Positions 43,547 through 53,346 of a DNA stretch of 64,000 bases are shown here, piece after piece (position 1 is the first letter of the stretch; each line of letters begins with the position of its first letter). This DNA is from Spirosoma oryzae. Its GTDB lineage: Bacteria > Bacteroidota > Bacteroidia > Cytophagales > Spirosomataceae. The stretch covers positions 1 through 64,000 of the forward strand of contig NZ_PVTE01000015.1 in NCBI RefSeq assembly GCF_003002825.1, written 5' to 3'. The notes under the pieces are model-generated. The model worked only from the letters and a program-made list of their open reading frames with translations, did no database searches and had not been told where the DNA came from. The position numbers and the translations under genes are program-made.

Positions 43547-44281
43547 CTAAAAAACCGCCATCATGCATACCCCCGTGCTGGAACCTGTGTAAATGGGCAC
43601 TAAGGCCATGTTCTTTTTGTGAAAGACGACCCGGCGGAGCCATGGATAAAGTTGATAGACCAGCTCGGTTGAGCCGATACCCACCCCCGCACTAAAAAGA
43701 ACGTCGGCCAGCCAGTGCCGGTTTTTCATTACCCGCAACGCGCCCACTGTCGTGGCCATACCGTAGCCTGCAACGCTGTACCAACCACTACGTTCGCCGT
43801 ATTCTTGAGCCAGCAGGGCGGCACCCGTGAAGGCAAATGACGTATGGCCCGATGGGAATGACTCGTTACCTACGCCATCGGGCCGGGGGTAGGCAACAGT
43901 GTACTTTAGTCCCTGCGTAATCGCCTGTGCGACCCCGTGCGACAAAATAGTAAGAACCACCTGATCCCCAAAAGCGTGCTTTCCCTTTATCCCCAAAGCA
44001 CCCAGACCCAACACGGCCAGTGTGGGCACAAACTGACCGACATCATCCACATGCGACGAAAAGCCGGGATACCGTCCAACTACCTCTGATTGAACATGGC
44101 GGCTGATAGCTCCCTGCGTGATCAGCCCCGCCGTCATCAAGCCAACGGGTACGATGTAGGCCGAGGGTTGAAAAACCGCGCGGGTTGCGGCCGCAGACGC
44201 ACGGGTTGTATCGGACTGAGCCTGGGTGACAGAAAGCGGAAACGTCGTCAGGATGACTAAAAAAATAAGCTGTTTCATCAT
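43547..44281 (-). CDS. PAP2-family phosphatase
   Basis: The 244-residue protein has a signal peptide and the three phosphatase motifs of the PAP2 family: KYTVAYPRP, PSGHTSFAF and NRHWLADV. Hydrophobic helices suggest a membrane-bound enzyme acting outside the cytosol on lipid phosphates or similar substrates. It runs on the minus strand ahead of a PepSY-like gene at 44346, so the two may form a small operon. The substrate cannot be predicted. Confidence 0.85.
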   Translation of the reverse strand: MMKQLIFLVILTTFPLSVTQAQSDTTRASAAATRAVFQPSAYIVPVGLMTAGLITQGAISRHVQSEVVGRYPGFSSHVDDVGQFVPTLAVLGLGALGIKGKHAFGDQVVLTILSHGVAQAITQGLKYTVAYPRPDGVGNESFPSGHTSFAFTGAALLAQEYGERSGWYSVAGYGMATTVGALRVMKNRHWLADVLFSAGVGIGSTELVYQLYPWLRRVVFHKKNMALVPIYTGSSTGVCMMAVF

Positions 44282-44345
44282 CGGGTGTCCTCTATGGTTT
44301 TAAAGCCTGATAGTCGCGGCAACGACCATCAGGCTTTCATGAAAT

Positions 44346-44774
44346 CTACTGGCCGATCTTTTTCACCGGTTTGCCCTCGGCGGTAAACAGGTAATCCTTA
44401 CCCCCCGATTCAGCCTCATAATAACGTTTCCCCATCGCATCGGTAATTTCGGCCGCTTCGACAATGGGTTTTTTCTGACCATCCATATAGCTTCGCACGG
44501 ATTGGGGAAGCTTCGCTACCGAAATTTCCGTTTCAAGTTCGGTTTGCTGACCGTCTGGGTTGAAAAGCGCCGATTTTTTTTCGCCGTTCAACGTGAATGA
44601 CACTTCCCAATCTTTTCCTTCCCGATCCCACTTTACCTGCCTGGCTGTAGCGTACGTATTCGTAAACGCCGTTTTTACGGTCCGCGGCACCCGGTTGGTA
44701 CTCGATGACTGGGCTGATCCATCAGTGAATGTCGCGCCCAAAAGCAGGGCGCTGACAATGACATACGTTTTCAT
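44346..44774 (-). CDS. PepSY-like periplasmic protein
   Basis: I start at the Met at 44774 (142 residues) because a signal peptide (MKTYVIVSALLLGATF) begins there. The mature part contains two similar repeats of the PepSY-like type (AFTNTYATARQVKWDREGKDWEVSF... and VAKLPQSVRSYMDGQKKPIVEAAEIT). Family members are Bacteroidota secreted proteins of unknown function, related in fold to BLIP-like inhibitors. A divergent paralogue starts at 44957, so the two may share a control region regulated by the nearby two-component system. Confidence 0.7.
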   Translation of the reverse strand: MKTYVIVSALLLGATFTDGSAQSSSTNRVPRTVKTAFTNTYATARQVKWDREGKDWEVSFTLNGEKKSALFNPDGQQTELETEISVAKLPQSVRSYMDGQKKPIVEAAEITDAMGKRYYEAESGGKDYLFTAEGKPVKKIGQ

Positions 44775-44956
44775 GATTCGATCCTTGCTGTTGGTTATGG
44801 CGGTAAACCTACAACCCAAATCTGATGCAATCCTGATGGGAGAATACGATGCCTTACCAATGCTACCTGGACTCCGCTGTTATCAGATTTCCGATAGAAT
44901 TCACCACTAGGTTTGCCAAGTCTTCACGCTGTTTTCGTAAACCAGATCAAAACTTT

Positions 44957-45388
44957 ATGAGGCATTTAACTCCTTTAGTACTCTTGCTTGGTACACTAAC
45001 GGGTACAATACAGGCCCAATTAATTCCGGCAAAACAGGTACCTATACCGGTTCAACAGGCACTTAGAAAACTTCATCCAGCGGTACAGCATCTCCAGTGG
45101 GAACGAGCGGCCCCGTACTACGAAGCCATTTTTACCCTCAACCAGAACCACCGGGCTATCAAATTCGACGTGAAGGGCCAAGTAGCCGAAACCGAAGTAG
45201 GAATACCCATTACCAGCCTGCCGCCAGTCATCTCAACGTACATAAAGCAGCATTACCCGAATGAACGGATGCAGGCGGCTGAAACCGTGACGAAAGCGAA
45301 CGGGAGCATGCACTATGAGATTCGGATCACGGGCATGGAGGTCGTTTTTGATAAGGCGGGTACATATATCGAAGAAGAGAAAGATTGA
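44957..45388 (+). CDS. PepSY-like periplasmic protein, first gene of efflux operon
   Basis: I start at the ATG 44957, where a signal peptide (MRHLTPLVLLLGTLTGTIQAQ) begins. The 143-residue product has the same PepSY-like repeats as its divergent neighbour (AVQHLQWERAAPYYEAIFTLN, ITSLPPVISTYIKQHYPNERM). It is followed by the TolC-like gene with only 2 nt between stop and ATG. Position at the head of an RND efflux operon suggests an envelope-stress or periplasmic-sensing role, which is an inference. Confidence 0.7.
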   Translation: MRHLTPLVLLLGTLTGTIQAQLIPAKQVPIPVQQALRKLHPAVQHLQWERAAPYYEAIFTLNQNHRAIKFDVKGQVAETEVGIPITSLPPVISTYIKQHYPNERMQAAETVTKANGSMHYEIRITGMEVVFDKAGTYIEEEKD

Positions 45389-45390
45389 TC

Positions 45391-46710
45391 ATGGACAGAC
45401 ATCCCTGGTTTTCCAAGCTAACGACGTTACTGGCGCTATCCCTGCAGTTGGGCATGGGAGTCGTACGGGCGCAGGTGGCGCAACGGGGCATAACGTACTA
45501 TGTCGAGTCCGCCCGGCAGACCTCCCCGCTCCTGCTCGACAACCGGAATCAGCTACAGGCCAATGCTCTCGAAGCCCAGCGGCTTCAAGCCCTGTACACA
45601 AAGCCTTTAGTCCAGTTGACCGGAGCGGCCCAGTTCGCCCCCATTGTCTCTACCGACAACGGGGGCGTCAGGCCGGAGCTAAACTCGCGCGGGGCTGACC
45701 AGTATATTGGGTATGATCTGGCCGTCTCAAACGGGGGGCTCTATCAGGGCCTGATTAGCGTGAACCAACCCCTTTCCAATCTTTTTCGCGCCAAAGCCTA
45801 CGCCGAACCGTTTGTCCTGGCTTCCCAGATTGGGCAGACAGTAATTCGGCTTGGCCAGCACGATGTCGAACGGGCCGTTACCGACCAGTATATTCTTTGT
45901 TTGCAGGACCGCCTACAGGTGCAATACACCGATAGTTTACTGCAACTGATGGCTGAGCAGCGGGGCATCGTACGAAAATTCGTTGAATCGTCGCTACTCA
46001 AGCAATCGGATATGACGCTGGTAGACATCGAAACGGAAACACAACGGAATCTACGGGTCGGCTATCAGACCGCTTATCGGCGCGATGTGCTGGAACTCAA
46101 TGCCCTGAGTGGTCTTACCGATACGACGGTCGTTGAACTGGCTCCCCTGCAGTTGATGATGAATGCTGACATCGGGCCGGTTGAATCCGGCTTTACCCGG
46201 CGGTATGCGCTGGACAGTTTAGCGCTAGGGGCTCAGCAAACCATTTTTGAGTTGCGCTATAAGCCACAATGGAATTTTATCGCTAACGGTGGGCTTAATA
46301 CGTCCTACTTACCTGATTTGCCTCGCCGATTCGGATTTAGCGCGGGTGTGTCGCTCATCTGGACACTCTACGATGGTCACCAAAAACGCCTGAACGCCCA
46401 GCGAACGGCCATTCTCCAGCAAAGCTATGGCAACTACCGCCGGTTCGCGATCAATCAAAATGGCGTGCGTCGGGAGCGGATACGGGGAGAGCTTCGGGGG
46501 CTGGAGAGTCGCCTGCTCGTCTACCAGCAGCAAATCGCGGGGTACCAATCGGTATTGGCTTCCTATCGCCGGGAGCTGTTGCAGGGGCAACTTCCCATCA
46601 TCAACTACATCACGGTCGTCAAAAATATGGTAGCCGTCCGCCGGGATGCCCTACTCCTCGAATCCAACCGACAACTCCTCATCAATGCGTTCAATTATTA
46701 TAACTGGTAG
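45391..46710 (+). CDS. TolC-like outer-membrane efflux protein
   Basis: From the ATG at 45391 the product has 439 residues, a signal peptide (LTTLLALSLQLGMGVVRAQ) and long helical repeats typical of the TolC family (ALEAQRLQALYTKPLVQL, LQVQYTDSLLQLMAEQRGIVRKFVESSLL, NAFNYYNW at the end). Beta-strand stretches lie between the helices. It is the first of three classical efflux genes, overlapping the adaptor gene by 26 nt. It forms the outer-membrane exit duct of the tripartite pump. Confidence 0.85.
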   Translation: MDRHPWFSKLTTLLALSLQLGMGVVRAQVAQRGITYYVESARQTSPLLLDNRNQLQANALEAQRLQALYTKPLVQLTGAAQFAPIVSTDNGGVRPELNSRGADQYIGYDLAVSNGGLYQGLISVNQPLSNLFRAKAYAEPFVLASQIGQTVIRLGQHDVERAVTDQYILCLQDRLQVQYTDSLLQLMAEQRGIVRKFVESSLLKQSDMTLVDIETETQRNLRVGYQTAYRRDVLELNALSGLTDTTVVELAPLQLMMNADIGPVESGFTRRYALDSLALGAQQTIFELRYKPQWNFIANGGLNTSYLPDLPRRFGFSAGVSLIWTLYDGHQKRLNAQRTAILQQSYGNYRRFAINQNGVRRERIRGELRGLESRLLVYQQQIAGYQSVLASYRRELLQGQLPIINYITVVKNMVAVRRDALLLESNRQLLINAFNYYNW

Positions 46711-47626
46711 CCTCTGGCTTACCCTGCTCGTGGCGCTGACTTCCTGTAGCTCCTCCGAACAGACTAATTCCACGACAACTCAGGATCAGATTTCTCCCCG
46801 CACGCCGGTGACGGTACAATCAATAGAGCGGGGCGGTATCAGCAACAGTCTGACCCTGTTTGGTACTACCCTCTACCTGCGCCGGAACGCCGTAACGGCA
46901 CCCGTAGCCGCCTTTATAACCAAGGTCTATATTAGTTTGGGGCAGCGGGTGAAAGCGGGTCAACCGCTCTATCAGCTCGAAACCAAAGAGCGTCGGGCCT
47001 TGGGTAATTTATCCGTTGGGGGCGACTCAGCACTATTAGGGCGAATCATCGTCAAGGCGGCCTCGGGTGGTCTGATCAGTACTTTCGATAAGCAACAGAC
47101 CGGCGATTATGTCCTGGAAGGTACTCAGCTTTGTACTATTGCCGAGGATAATGCGCTAGCTGTTCAGGTCAACGTTCCCTATGAGTACCAGGCATTGGCC
47201 AAACCAGGACGTAGATGCCGGGTTCGACTGCCCGATGGGCGCGCTCTGACCGCTATCTTCCAGACGCCTTTGACGACAGTCAATGCACTGGCCCAGACCC
47301 AGAGCGTGCTGGCCCGTATGACAAGTTCGGTACCCTTGCCCGAAAACCTCACCGTGCAGGTCGATGTGACGAGCCAGGCCAATGCGCAGGCTCAACTGTT
47401 GCCTAAAGCCGCCATACTCAGTGATGAAATGCTCCAGCATTTTTGGGTCATGAGACTAATTAACGACAGTATCGCCGTTAAAATCCCCGTGCAGTTGGGC
47501 GAAAAGACCACGACGACTGTCGAAGTGAAAAGCCCCATTTTTGGGACTGGCGATCGGATCATCACAGAAGGCAATTATGGCCTGCCTGATACGGCCCGGG
47601 TGCAGATAAACGCTAAGCAGCTATGA
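46685..47626 (+). CDS. RND efflux periplasmic adaptor (membrane fusion) lipoprotein
   Basis: I choose the ATG at 46685 because it gives a lipoprotein signal (SLWLTLLVALTSC) with Cys near residue 17. The 313-residue product has the lipoyl/barrel pattern (VTAPVAAFITKVYISLGQRVKAGQPLYQLE...TIAEDNALAVQVNVPYEY) and lacks a long hairpin, like compact heavy-metal adaptors. It overlaps the TolC-like gene by 26 nt and the pump gene by 4 nt. It links the RND pump to the outer-membrane protein. Its substrate is not evident. Confidence 0.85.
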   Translation: MRSIIITGSLWLTLLVALTSCSSSEQTNSTTTQDQISPRTPVTVQSIERGGISNSLTLFGTTLYLRRNAVTAPVAAFITKVYISLGQRVKAGQPLYQLETKERRALGNLSVGGDSALLGRIIVKAASGGLISTFDKQQTGDYVLEGTQLCTIAEDNALAVQVNVPYEYQALAKPGRRCRVRLPDGRALTAIFQTPLTTVNALAQTQSVLARMTSSVPLPENLTVQVDVTSQANAQAQLLPKAAILSDEMLQHFWVMRLINDSIAVKIPVQLGEKTTTTVEVKSPIFGTGDRIITEGNYGLPDTARVQINAKQL

Positions 47627-50600
47627 TCGAACCACCAACCGTATCGGAGCCCGTTCGTCGACCCGACCAACCCAAACGGTCGTATTTCGAGGTGTTTAGC
47701 CGCCCCATTCTGTTTACGGGCGTGTTGCTGCTGCTGGCGGGTATCTACGCCTACACTCGGATGCAGACCAATCTGTTTCCCGAAGTGTTGTTTCCGCGCG
47801 TGTCCATCATTGCCGACAATGGGCAGCAGCCCATCGACCGGATGATGATTACGGTTACCAAACCCCTGGAAAGCGCCGTGAAAAAGGTCAATGGGGTAAC
47901 CATCGTGAAAACCAGCACCAGCCGGGGTAGTTGCACCATTGACGTGTTTTTTGAGTGGGGGCAGAATATCTACACCCAGAAGACGCAGGTGGAAAGTCGC
48001 ATCAACGAGATTCGTAATTTTCTGCCACCCGGGGTGAACCTGTCCATCGAAGCCATGAACCAGTCCCTGTTTCCGGTCTATGGATTCACGTTGGAAAGTG
48101 ATCGGACCGCGCTAGGTCGACACGGACTGGTGGCGTTGCGTGACAAGGCGAACCTGTTGGTCCGGCCTATCTTCTCCCAGGTACCCGGCATTTCCAATGT
48201 CGTGGTGCGGGGTGGCAAGGCCAAGGAGGTTGTCATTCTGCCCGATGCAGTCAAAATGGCCTCGGTCAATCTATCGATTTCGGCGCTGATGACGGCCATC
48301 AATGCCAACAACAGTGTCCTTTCTAACGGGTATATGGTCGATTACCGACGACTCTATCTGACCCTGACTGATACCCGTGTGCTGGATGTCGATGCATTAG
48401 GGGCACTGATTGTCAAAAATGACGGCACCCGGATTGTTCATCTGTCCGAAGTGGCCCGCATCGAAGTCCAGGAGCAGCAGCAGGAATTTCTGGTAGTCAA
48501 TGCCAACGGCCATCAGGCAGTTCAGATTGATCTGGTCAAACAGCCAGGTATCAATTTGATTGATTTCGCCAAAAACGCTGAGGCTAAAGCCGTTGAAATC
48601 AACCGGATTCTGCCCAAAGGCATGCACGTCAAGCCGTACTATAATCAATCGGCTTTCGTGGGCGATAGCATTCACAGCGTAATTAAAACGATCTATGAAG
48701 GGTTGATTCTGGCTATTCTGGTGATGATCGTCTTTTTGCGATCCTGGCGGGCCTCAATGGTGGTGCTACTGACCATTCCTATTACGCTGGCTTTTACGGT
48801 GCTGGTACTGTTCGTAGTGGGCATTACGATTAACATTATGTCGCTGGGGGCCATAGCAGCCTCAATCGGTTTGATCATCGATGATGCCATTGTTATTATC
48901 GAGCAGATTTACCGGGGACATGAAGAGGAACCCAGGAAGAATAAATTTGCCGTCGTGCAGGAAGCAATTCATACCCTTTTTCCGGCCATGGTTGGCTCTT
49001 CGCTCAGTACCATCGTCATTCACTTTCCGTTCCGATTGATGAGTGGACTGGCCGGTAGTTTCTTCCGGGAACTGTCGGATACGATGCAGATCACAATGGT
49101 TTGCTCATTTCTGGTAACCTGGCTTCTGCTGCCGGTGCTGCATCTGCTAATTAGCTTTAAGCATAACAAAAATGCCAAACCGATTGACGAGGCCGCCAAC
49201 GTTCGTCAGCTAAGCTGGCTGACGAACCTGTTCACCAAACCGCTAATCTCCCTCGTATTTGTGGGGTTACTGGGTGTTGGTACCTGGTGGTCTTACAGTC
49301 GATTGGAAACGGGCTTTCTGCCCGATCTGGATGAAGGCACGATCGTACTGGATTACTTTACGCCCCCGGGTACGTCCATTCAGGAAACGGACCGGATACT
49401 GCGGGAAGCGGAAAAAGTCATTGCTACCCATCCCGATGTAGCTACCTATTCACGCCGAACGGGTATCCGCATGGCCTTTAAGGGCGTCCCCCCCAATTTC
49501 GGTGACTATTCCATTCAACTCAAATCGAGCCGTACGAAAACTACGGTCGAGGTCATTGATCAATTGCGCACGCGCATTCACGCCGTGGAGCCGGTTTTAG
49601 CTATCTCCTTTGGTCAGCGCATTGCCGACTTGCTGGGTGATTTGATGAGCACCTCCCAGCCAATTGAGATCAAGCTGTTTGGCGATAATTATGCACTGCT
49701 TCAGCGTTTATCCAAACAGGCATCGGGAATACTCGAAAAGGTGCCGGGCATCGTCGATGTGAACGATGGTCTGGTGGAAGCGGGGCCATCACTGGTCTTC
49801 GAGCCAGATCAGGAAAAATTAAGTCAGTATAAGATTGGGCTAACCGATTTTCAAACGCAGTTAACAGCCTATACGGGCGGGGTGGCCCTGGGACCTAATG
49901 CTGCCCAGCCAGTCCCATCACCGGCACAGGCCGCGCTAACGGCGGGTATTCAGGTGGGTTCGTTTCAGGACGGGGAGCAGATGCGTCGGATGGTACTTCG
50001 GTTTTCCAACTTTACTGCGAATGATCTGGATAAAATGCGCAACGTGTTGATCTTTCTGCCCGATGGCACCACACGCCCCCTATCGTTTTTCTGTACCGTG
50101 AGCGTACTGGCGGGTGAAATAGAGCAGCGCCGGGAGGATCTTAAATCGACTGTTGTGCTCACGGCCCGGCTGGATGCACGTGATCTAGGTAGCGCCATTA
50201 AAGAGATTCAGACCCAATTTACTCAGAAATTACCCTTACCACAAGGCTACACGATCGGCTACGGCGGAGCCTATTCGGAACAACAACAATCTTTCAGAGA
50301 ATTGCTATTGATTCTGACACTGGCCTCACTGTTGGTGCTGGCCGTTCTGATGTTCTTATTCAAAGACTGGTGGCTGTCAGTGTTGGTGTTAGTGTTGTCG
50401 CTACTAGGAATTACAGGTTGTATTGCGGCTCTTTTTCTGACGAATATTCCCTTGAACGTCAGTAGTTATACCGGTATTATCATGATCGTGGGAATCATTG
50501 CGGAGAACGCCATTTTTACCGTCAATCAGTTTGAGCACACGCTGGCCCGCACCGGCGACGTGGAGGCATCGGTTAACTACGCCATTGCTTTGCGATTGAG

Positions 50601-50808
50601 ACCTAAACTGATGACAGCCGTTGGTGCCATTCTGGCCTTAATGCCCTTGGCCCTTGGTTTTGGACTAGGAGCTCAGATGCAGCAGCCCCTGGCCGTAGCC
50701 GTCATTGGGGGCTTTGTCGTGGGGCTGCCGCTGCTATTACTGGTTTTGCCGACTCTATTGCGACTGCTTTATGACTGGAAAAACTCTATGTCTGTGCACC
50801 CGTTATAG
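47623..50808 (+). CDS. RND-family efflux pump, inner-membrane subunit
   Basis: The 1061-residue protein has the usual twelve-helix RND layout with two large periplasmic loops. The first helix (ILFTGVLLLLAGIYAYTRM) is followed by the porter domain. Helix 4 carries LGAIAASIGLIIDDAIVIIEQI with adjacent Asp residues of the proton relay, as in multidrug HAE-type pumps; typical CusA-type metal pumps have a different signature here. Its ATG overlaps the adaptor stop. With TolC-like, adaptor and PepSY-like genes and a two-component system nearby it forms a complete pump of unknown substrate. Confidence 0.88.
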   Translation: MIEPPTVSEPVRRPDQPKRSYFEVFSRPILFTGVLLLLAGIYAYTRMQTNLFPEVLFPRVSIIADNGQQPIDRMMITVTKPLESAVKKVNGVTIVKTSTSRGSCTIDVFFEWGQNIYTQKTQVESRINEIRNFLPPGVNLSIEAMNQSLFPVYGFTLESDRTALGRHGLVALRDKANLLVRPIFSQVPGISNVVVRGGKAKEVVILPDAVKMASVNLSISALMTAINANNSVLSNGYMVDYRRLYLTLTDTRVLDVDALGALIVKNDGTRIVHLSEVARIEVQEQQQEFLVVNANGHQAVQIDLVKQPGINLIDFAKNAEAKAVEINRILPKGMHVKPYYNQSAFVGDSIHSVIKTIYEGLILAILVMIVFLRSWRASMVVLLTIPITLAFTVLVLFVVGITINIMSLGAIAASIGLIIDDAIVIIEQIYRGHEEEPRKNKFAVVQEAIHTLFPAMVGSSLSTIVIHFPFRLMSGLAGSFFRELSDTMQITMVCSFLVTWLLLPVLHLLISFKHNKNAKPIDEAANVRQLSWLTNLFTKPLISLVFVGLLGVGTWWSYSRLETGFLPDLDEGTIVLDYFTPPGTSIQETDRILREAEKVIATHPDVATYSRRTGIRMAFKGVPPNFGDYSIQLKSSRTKTTVEVIDQLRTRIHAVEPVLAISFGQRIADLLGDLMSTSQPIEIKLFGDNYALLQRLSKQASGILEKVPGIVDVNDGLVEAGPSLVFEPDQEKLSQYKIGLTDFQTQLTAYTGGVALGPNAAQPVPSPAQAALTAGIQVGSFQDGEQMRRMVLRFSNFTANDLDKMRNVLIFLPDGTTRPLSFFCTVSVLAGEIEQRREDLKSTVVLTARLDARDLGSAIKEIQTQFTQKLPLPQGYTIGYGGAYSEQQQSFRELLLILTLASLLVLAVLMFLFKDWWLSVLVLVLSLLGITGCIAALFLTNIPLNVSSYTGIIMIVGIIAENAIFTVNQFEHTLARTGDVEASVNYAIALRLRPKLMTAVGAILALMPLALGFGLGAQMQQPLAVAVIGGFVVGLPLLLLVLPTLLRLLYDWKNSMSVHPL

Positions 50809-50848
50809 AAAGCAAAGTATTAATCAATCAGCTTCATTGGTCTGTTCT

Positions 50849-52078
50849 ATGAGAACTATAAAATATAAATGGCTCCCAGCGTTCATACTAAGTGGTTGGT
50901 TATGGATGCTGTTAGCCTGTAGTCCGCAGGCTCAATCAAATCCTACTCCCACGTCGGTAACGCTTCACCTATTAGCCGACGGCACAACTGATCAGGCCAA
51001 ATCCCTGCAACAAACCATTGACTCCTGCGGAGCGACCGGGGGTGGTACGCTGATTGTACCAGCCGGAAGATACCTGATCAGTCCTATCAGCCTGTGCAGC
51101 CGCGTTAATTTGCAACTAGCTTCAGGAGCCACGCTACTGGCCAGTACCAACGCGGCCGACTATACTCCTAAACTACCCAACCTAATCAATGGCGATTCCC
51201 TGACCGACGTGAGTCTAACCGGGACAGGTACCATTGACGGTAATGGGGCCGTCTGGTGGCAACGGTTTATCGACAGTGGTAAAACCCTGAACCGGCCACG
51301 CCTGATTTACCTGACCCGCTCCAGAAACGTAACCATCGATGGGCTGACGCTGATTAATTCGCCGTCGTTTCATCTGGTTCCCAGTCAGTGCCAGAACGTA
51401 ACGATTCAGAACCTGACCATCACCGCCCCGTCCGACTCCCCCAACACGGACGGCATCGACCCGGCCAACTGCACCCACGTCCTGATCCAGAACTGCACCA
51501 TTGACAATGGCGACGATAACATTGCTATCAAAGGCGGACGCAGTAATGGGCAGATCGTTCAACCCTGCCAGGATATCCAGATTCGGAACTGCCGGTTTCT
51601 GCACGGGCATGGCTTATCAGTAGGGAGTGAAACCTCCAGTGGGGTATCGAGTGTCTCGGTAATCAACTGCACGTTCACCGGTACGACCAATGGTATTCGC
51701 ATTAAGTCGCAACCAGGATTGGGCGGGGCCATTCAGAACCTGTCGTACAGTCAGATTACCATGACCAACGTGACTAATCCGTTGATCATCGATCTGGCCT
51801 ATTCGCTCAATAATAACAATGGCTACGCGAGTGACATCCCGTCGGTGTCGGGCCTGACCATCGACCAACTAAGTGTGACGGGCGCCAAAAACGCGGGGAG
51901 TCTGGTAGGGTTGACCAATAGCCTGCTCCAGAACCTGACTTTATCAAACCTGCAAATCAGCGCCCAGACGGGACTGGTGTTGCAAAACGCCCGCAATATA
52001 ACGATGAGCGCCTACCGTATTCAGGTTAGCAGTGGGCAGTCGGTCATTGCTCAGAACGCTACGGGTACTGGCTTTTGA
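50849..52078 (+). CDS. GH28 (polygalacturonase-like) lipoprotein
   Basis: I start at the ATG 50849 since it opens a lipoprotein signal (LSGWLWMLLAC). The 409-residue product is a right-handed beta-helix with the GH28 catalytic set: NTDG, GDDNIAIKGG (the Asp pair), GHGLSVGSE and RIKS. These are the expected acid/base residues of pectin-degrading enzymes. An in-frame start at 50705 lies inside the RND gene and is rejected. It probably degrades a pectin-like polymer at the cell surface. Its link to the efflux operon is only positional. Confidence 0.88.
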   Translation: MRTIKYKWLPAFILSGWLWMLLACSPQAQSNPTPTSVTLHLLADGTTDQAKSLQQTIDSCGATGGGTLIVPAGRYLISPISLCSRVNLQLASGATLLASTNAADYTPKLPNLINGDSLTDVSLTGTGTIDGNGAVWWQRFIDSGKTLNRPRLIYLTRSRNVTIDGLTLINSPSFHLVPSQCQNVTIQNLTITAPSDSPNTDGIDPANCTHVLIQNCTIDNGDDNIAIKGGRSNGQIVQPCQDIQIRNCRFLHGHGLSVGSETSSGVSSVSVINCTFTGTTNGIRIKSQPGLGGAIQNLSYSQITMTNVTNPLIIDLAYSLNNNNGYASDIPSVSGLTIDQLSVTGAKNAGSLVGLTNSLLQNLTLSNLQISAQTGLVLQNARNITMSAYRIQVSSGQSVIAQNATGTGF

Positions 52079-52382
52079 TGAAATAACGGCTTCGTGCTTC
52101 AACCAATTTTTAGTAGGTTTATCGAGTTGGTAGCGAATTTATGGATGCTGATTAGTTGGGCAAATGCAGGTAAACGAAGAAGTGATTCTGTTTTTTTTCG
52201 TCCTTAAATGGAGATTTCGATGAAACTGATCATCTCATTCCGAAATCGACTGACCACCTGTTTCGCTCTAAACTGACCACTTTAATCCCCTTTCCAACAA
52301 AGTGTTAGCTGTAATTTGATGAGCACCACTGGTGGTCAAAATGCTACGGAATCCACTGGTCAATACCTCTGAAATCTCCAGC
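52079..52382. other. Gene-free stretch between convergent genes
   Basis: About 300 nt with no convincing ORF, terminator or repeat between the GH28 gene and the AcfC-like gene ending at 52383. Nothing notable was seen. Confidence 0.4.
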
Positions 52383-53126
52383 TTAGTCCCAGCCCCATTT
52401 TTTAAATATTCCATGCCCAGCTTCGGAGCGCAGAAAATCGACAAACTGCCGGACTATAGCGGGTTGGCGAGTCGTTTTGCTCAGGGCAACGGGCGTGCCC
52501 CGGTAAACCGTTTCCGCAGCGGGCAACCGCACTAGGTCCGTCTCGGCCGTCAGCCGGTTGTGCCACGACGAGTAGGTGATCCAGGCATCGTAGCGGCTGT
52601 CCTGCTTCCAGGCGGCAATGCCCAGTGCTGAATTGGCAAACGACTGGCCGATGTTGGCCTGAATGCCGCCAATCAGCTTCTGCCGCCCGGCAAGATCTTC
52701 CCACAGCCCTAGTTGCCCCGCTCCGTTGACGTCCAGTAGCGTAATACCAGGGCGGGTCAGGTTGCGCAGGGTCTTGATGCCTTTGGGGTTGCCCGGACGG
52801 ACCAGGATGGCTGCGGCCCGGCGGTAGAGTTCCGTGCGGCTACCGGCGTCGATGAGGTCAGGGTGGGCGGCTGTCAGTTGGGTCAGCATATATTCCGAGC
52901 CACCAAAGAACAGGTCGGCCCGCTGCTGCGCCTGCGGGAGCCAGTTGGCTTCGGGCCCAGCAATTACTTTAACCGGGTGGCCGGTTTGCTCGCCAAACAG
53001 CGTAGCGCATTCATTCATGGGACCCAGTGGTCCGCCGGGGCCGTAAACGTACAGCGTGTCGGTCGTGGTTTGGGCATCGGTCAGCAGGGGTGTCGTCATC
53101 AGCAGGGCGATTAACAGAGTTTTCAT
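52383..53126 (-). CDS. AcfC/ModA-like periplasmic substrate-binding protein
   Basis: The 247-residue protein has a signal peptide (LLIALLMTTPLLTDAQ) and the start of a type-2 periplasmic binding fold (TLYVYGPGGPLGPMNECATLFGEQTGHPVKV). Elements such as LFFGGSEYMLTQL and ILVRPGNPKGIKTLRNL follow. The pattern resembles AcfC proteins, thought to bind oxyanions or aldonic acids. No ABC transporter genes are next to it. A more distant relative is at 58524-59450. It is divergent from the cupin gene. The ligand is unknown. Confidence 0.75.
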   Translation of the reverse strand: MKTLLIALLMTTPLLTDAQTTTDTLYVYGPGGPLGPMNECATLFGEQTGHPVKVIAGPEANWLPQAQQRADLFFGGSEYMLTQLTAAHPDLIDAGSRTELYRRAAAILVRPGNPKGIKTLRNLTRPGITLLDVNGAGQLGLWEDLAGRQKLIGGIQANIGQSFANSALGIAAWKQDSRYDAWITYSSWHNRLTAETDLVRLPAAETVYRGTPVALSKTTRQPAIVRQFVDFLRSEAGHGIFKKWGWD

Positions 53127-53346
53127 AGGCGATTTGTGGTTTTGGCGGCTAAATCCGGCATGGACTTATCCGCTATTTCTGGGGCAAAAGTGCGCCCGCC
53201 CGCTCAGTAATGTTCATGCTATTTCTGAATGGCCCCTTACGAATGGTGATTGGCACAGGTAGTCAAATTGGTGGACCTTTACCCCGGCTAACGAACAACG
53301 TTGTATCAAAATAACGTTGATTATTGACTTATTAAACTCCTTGTCC

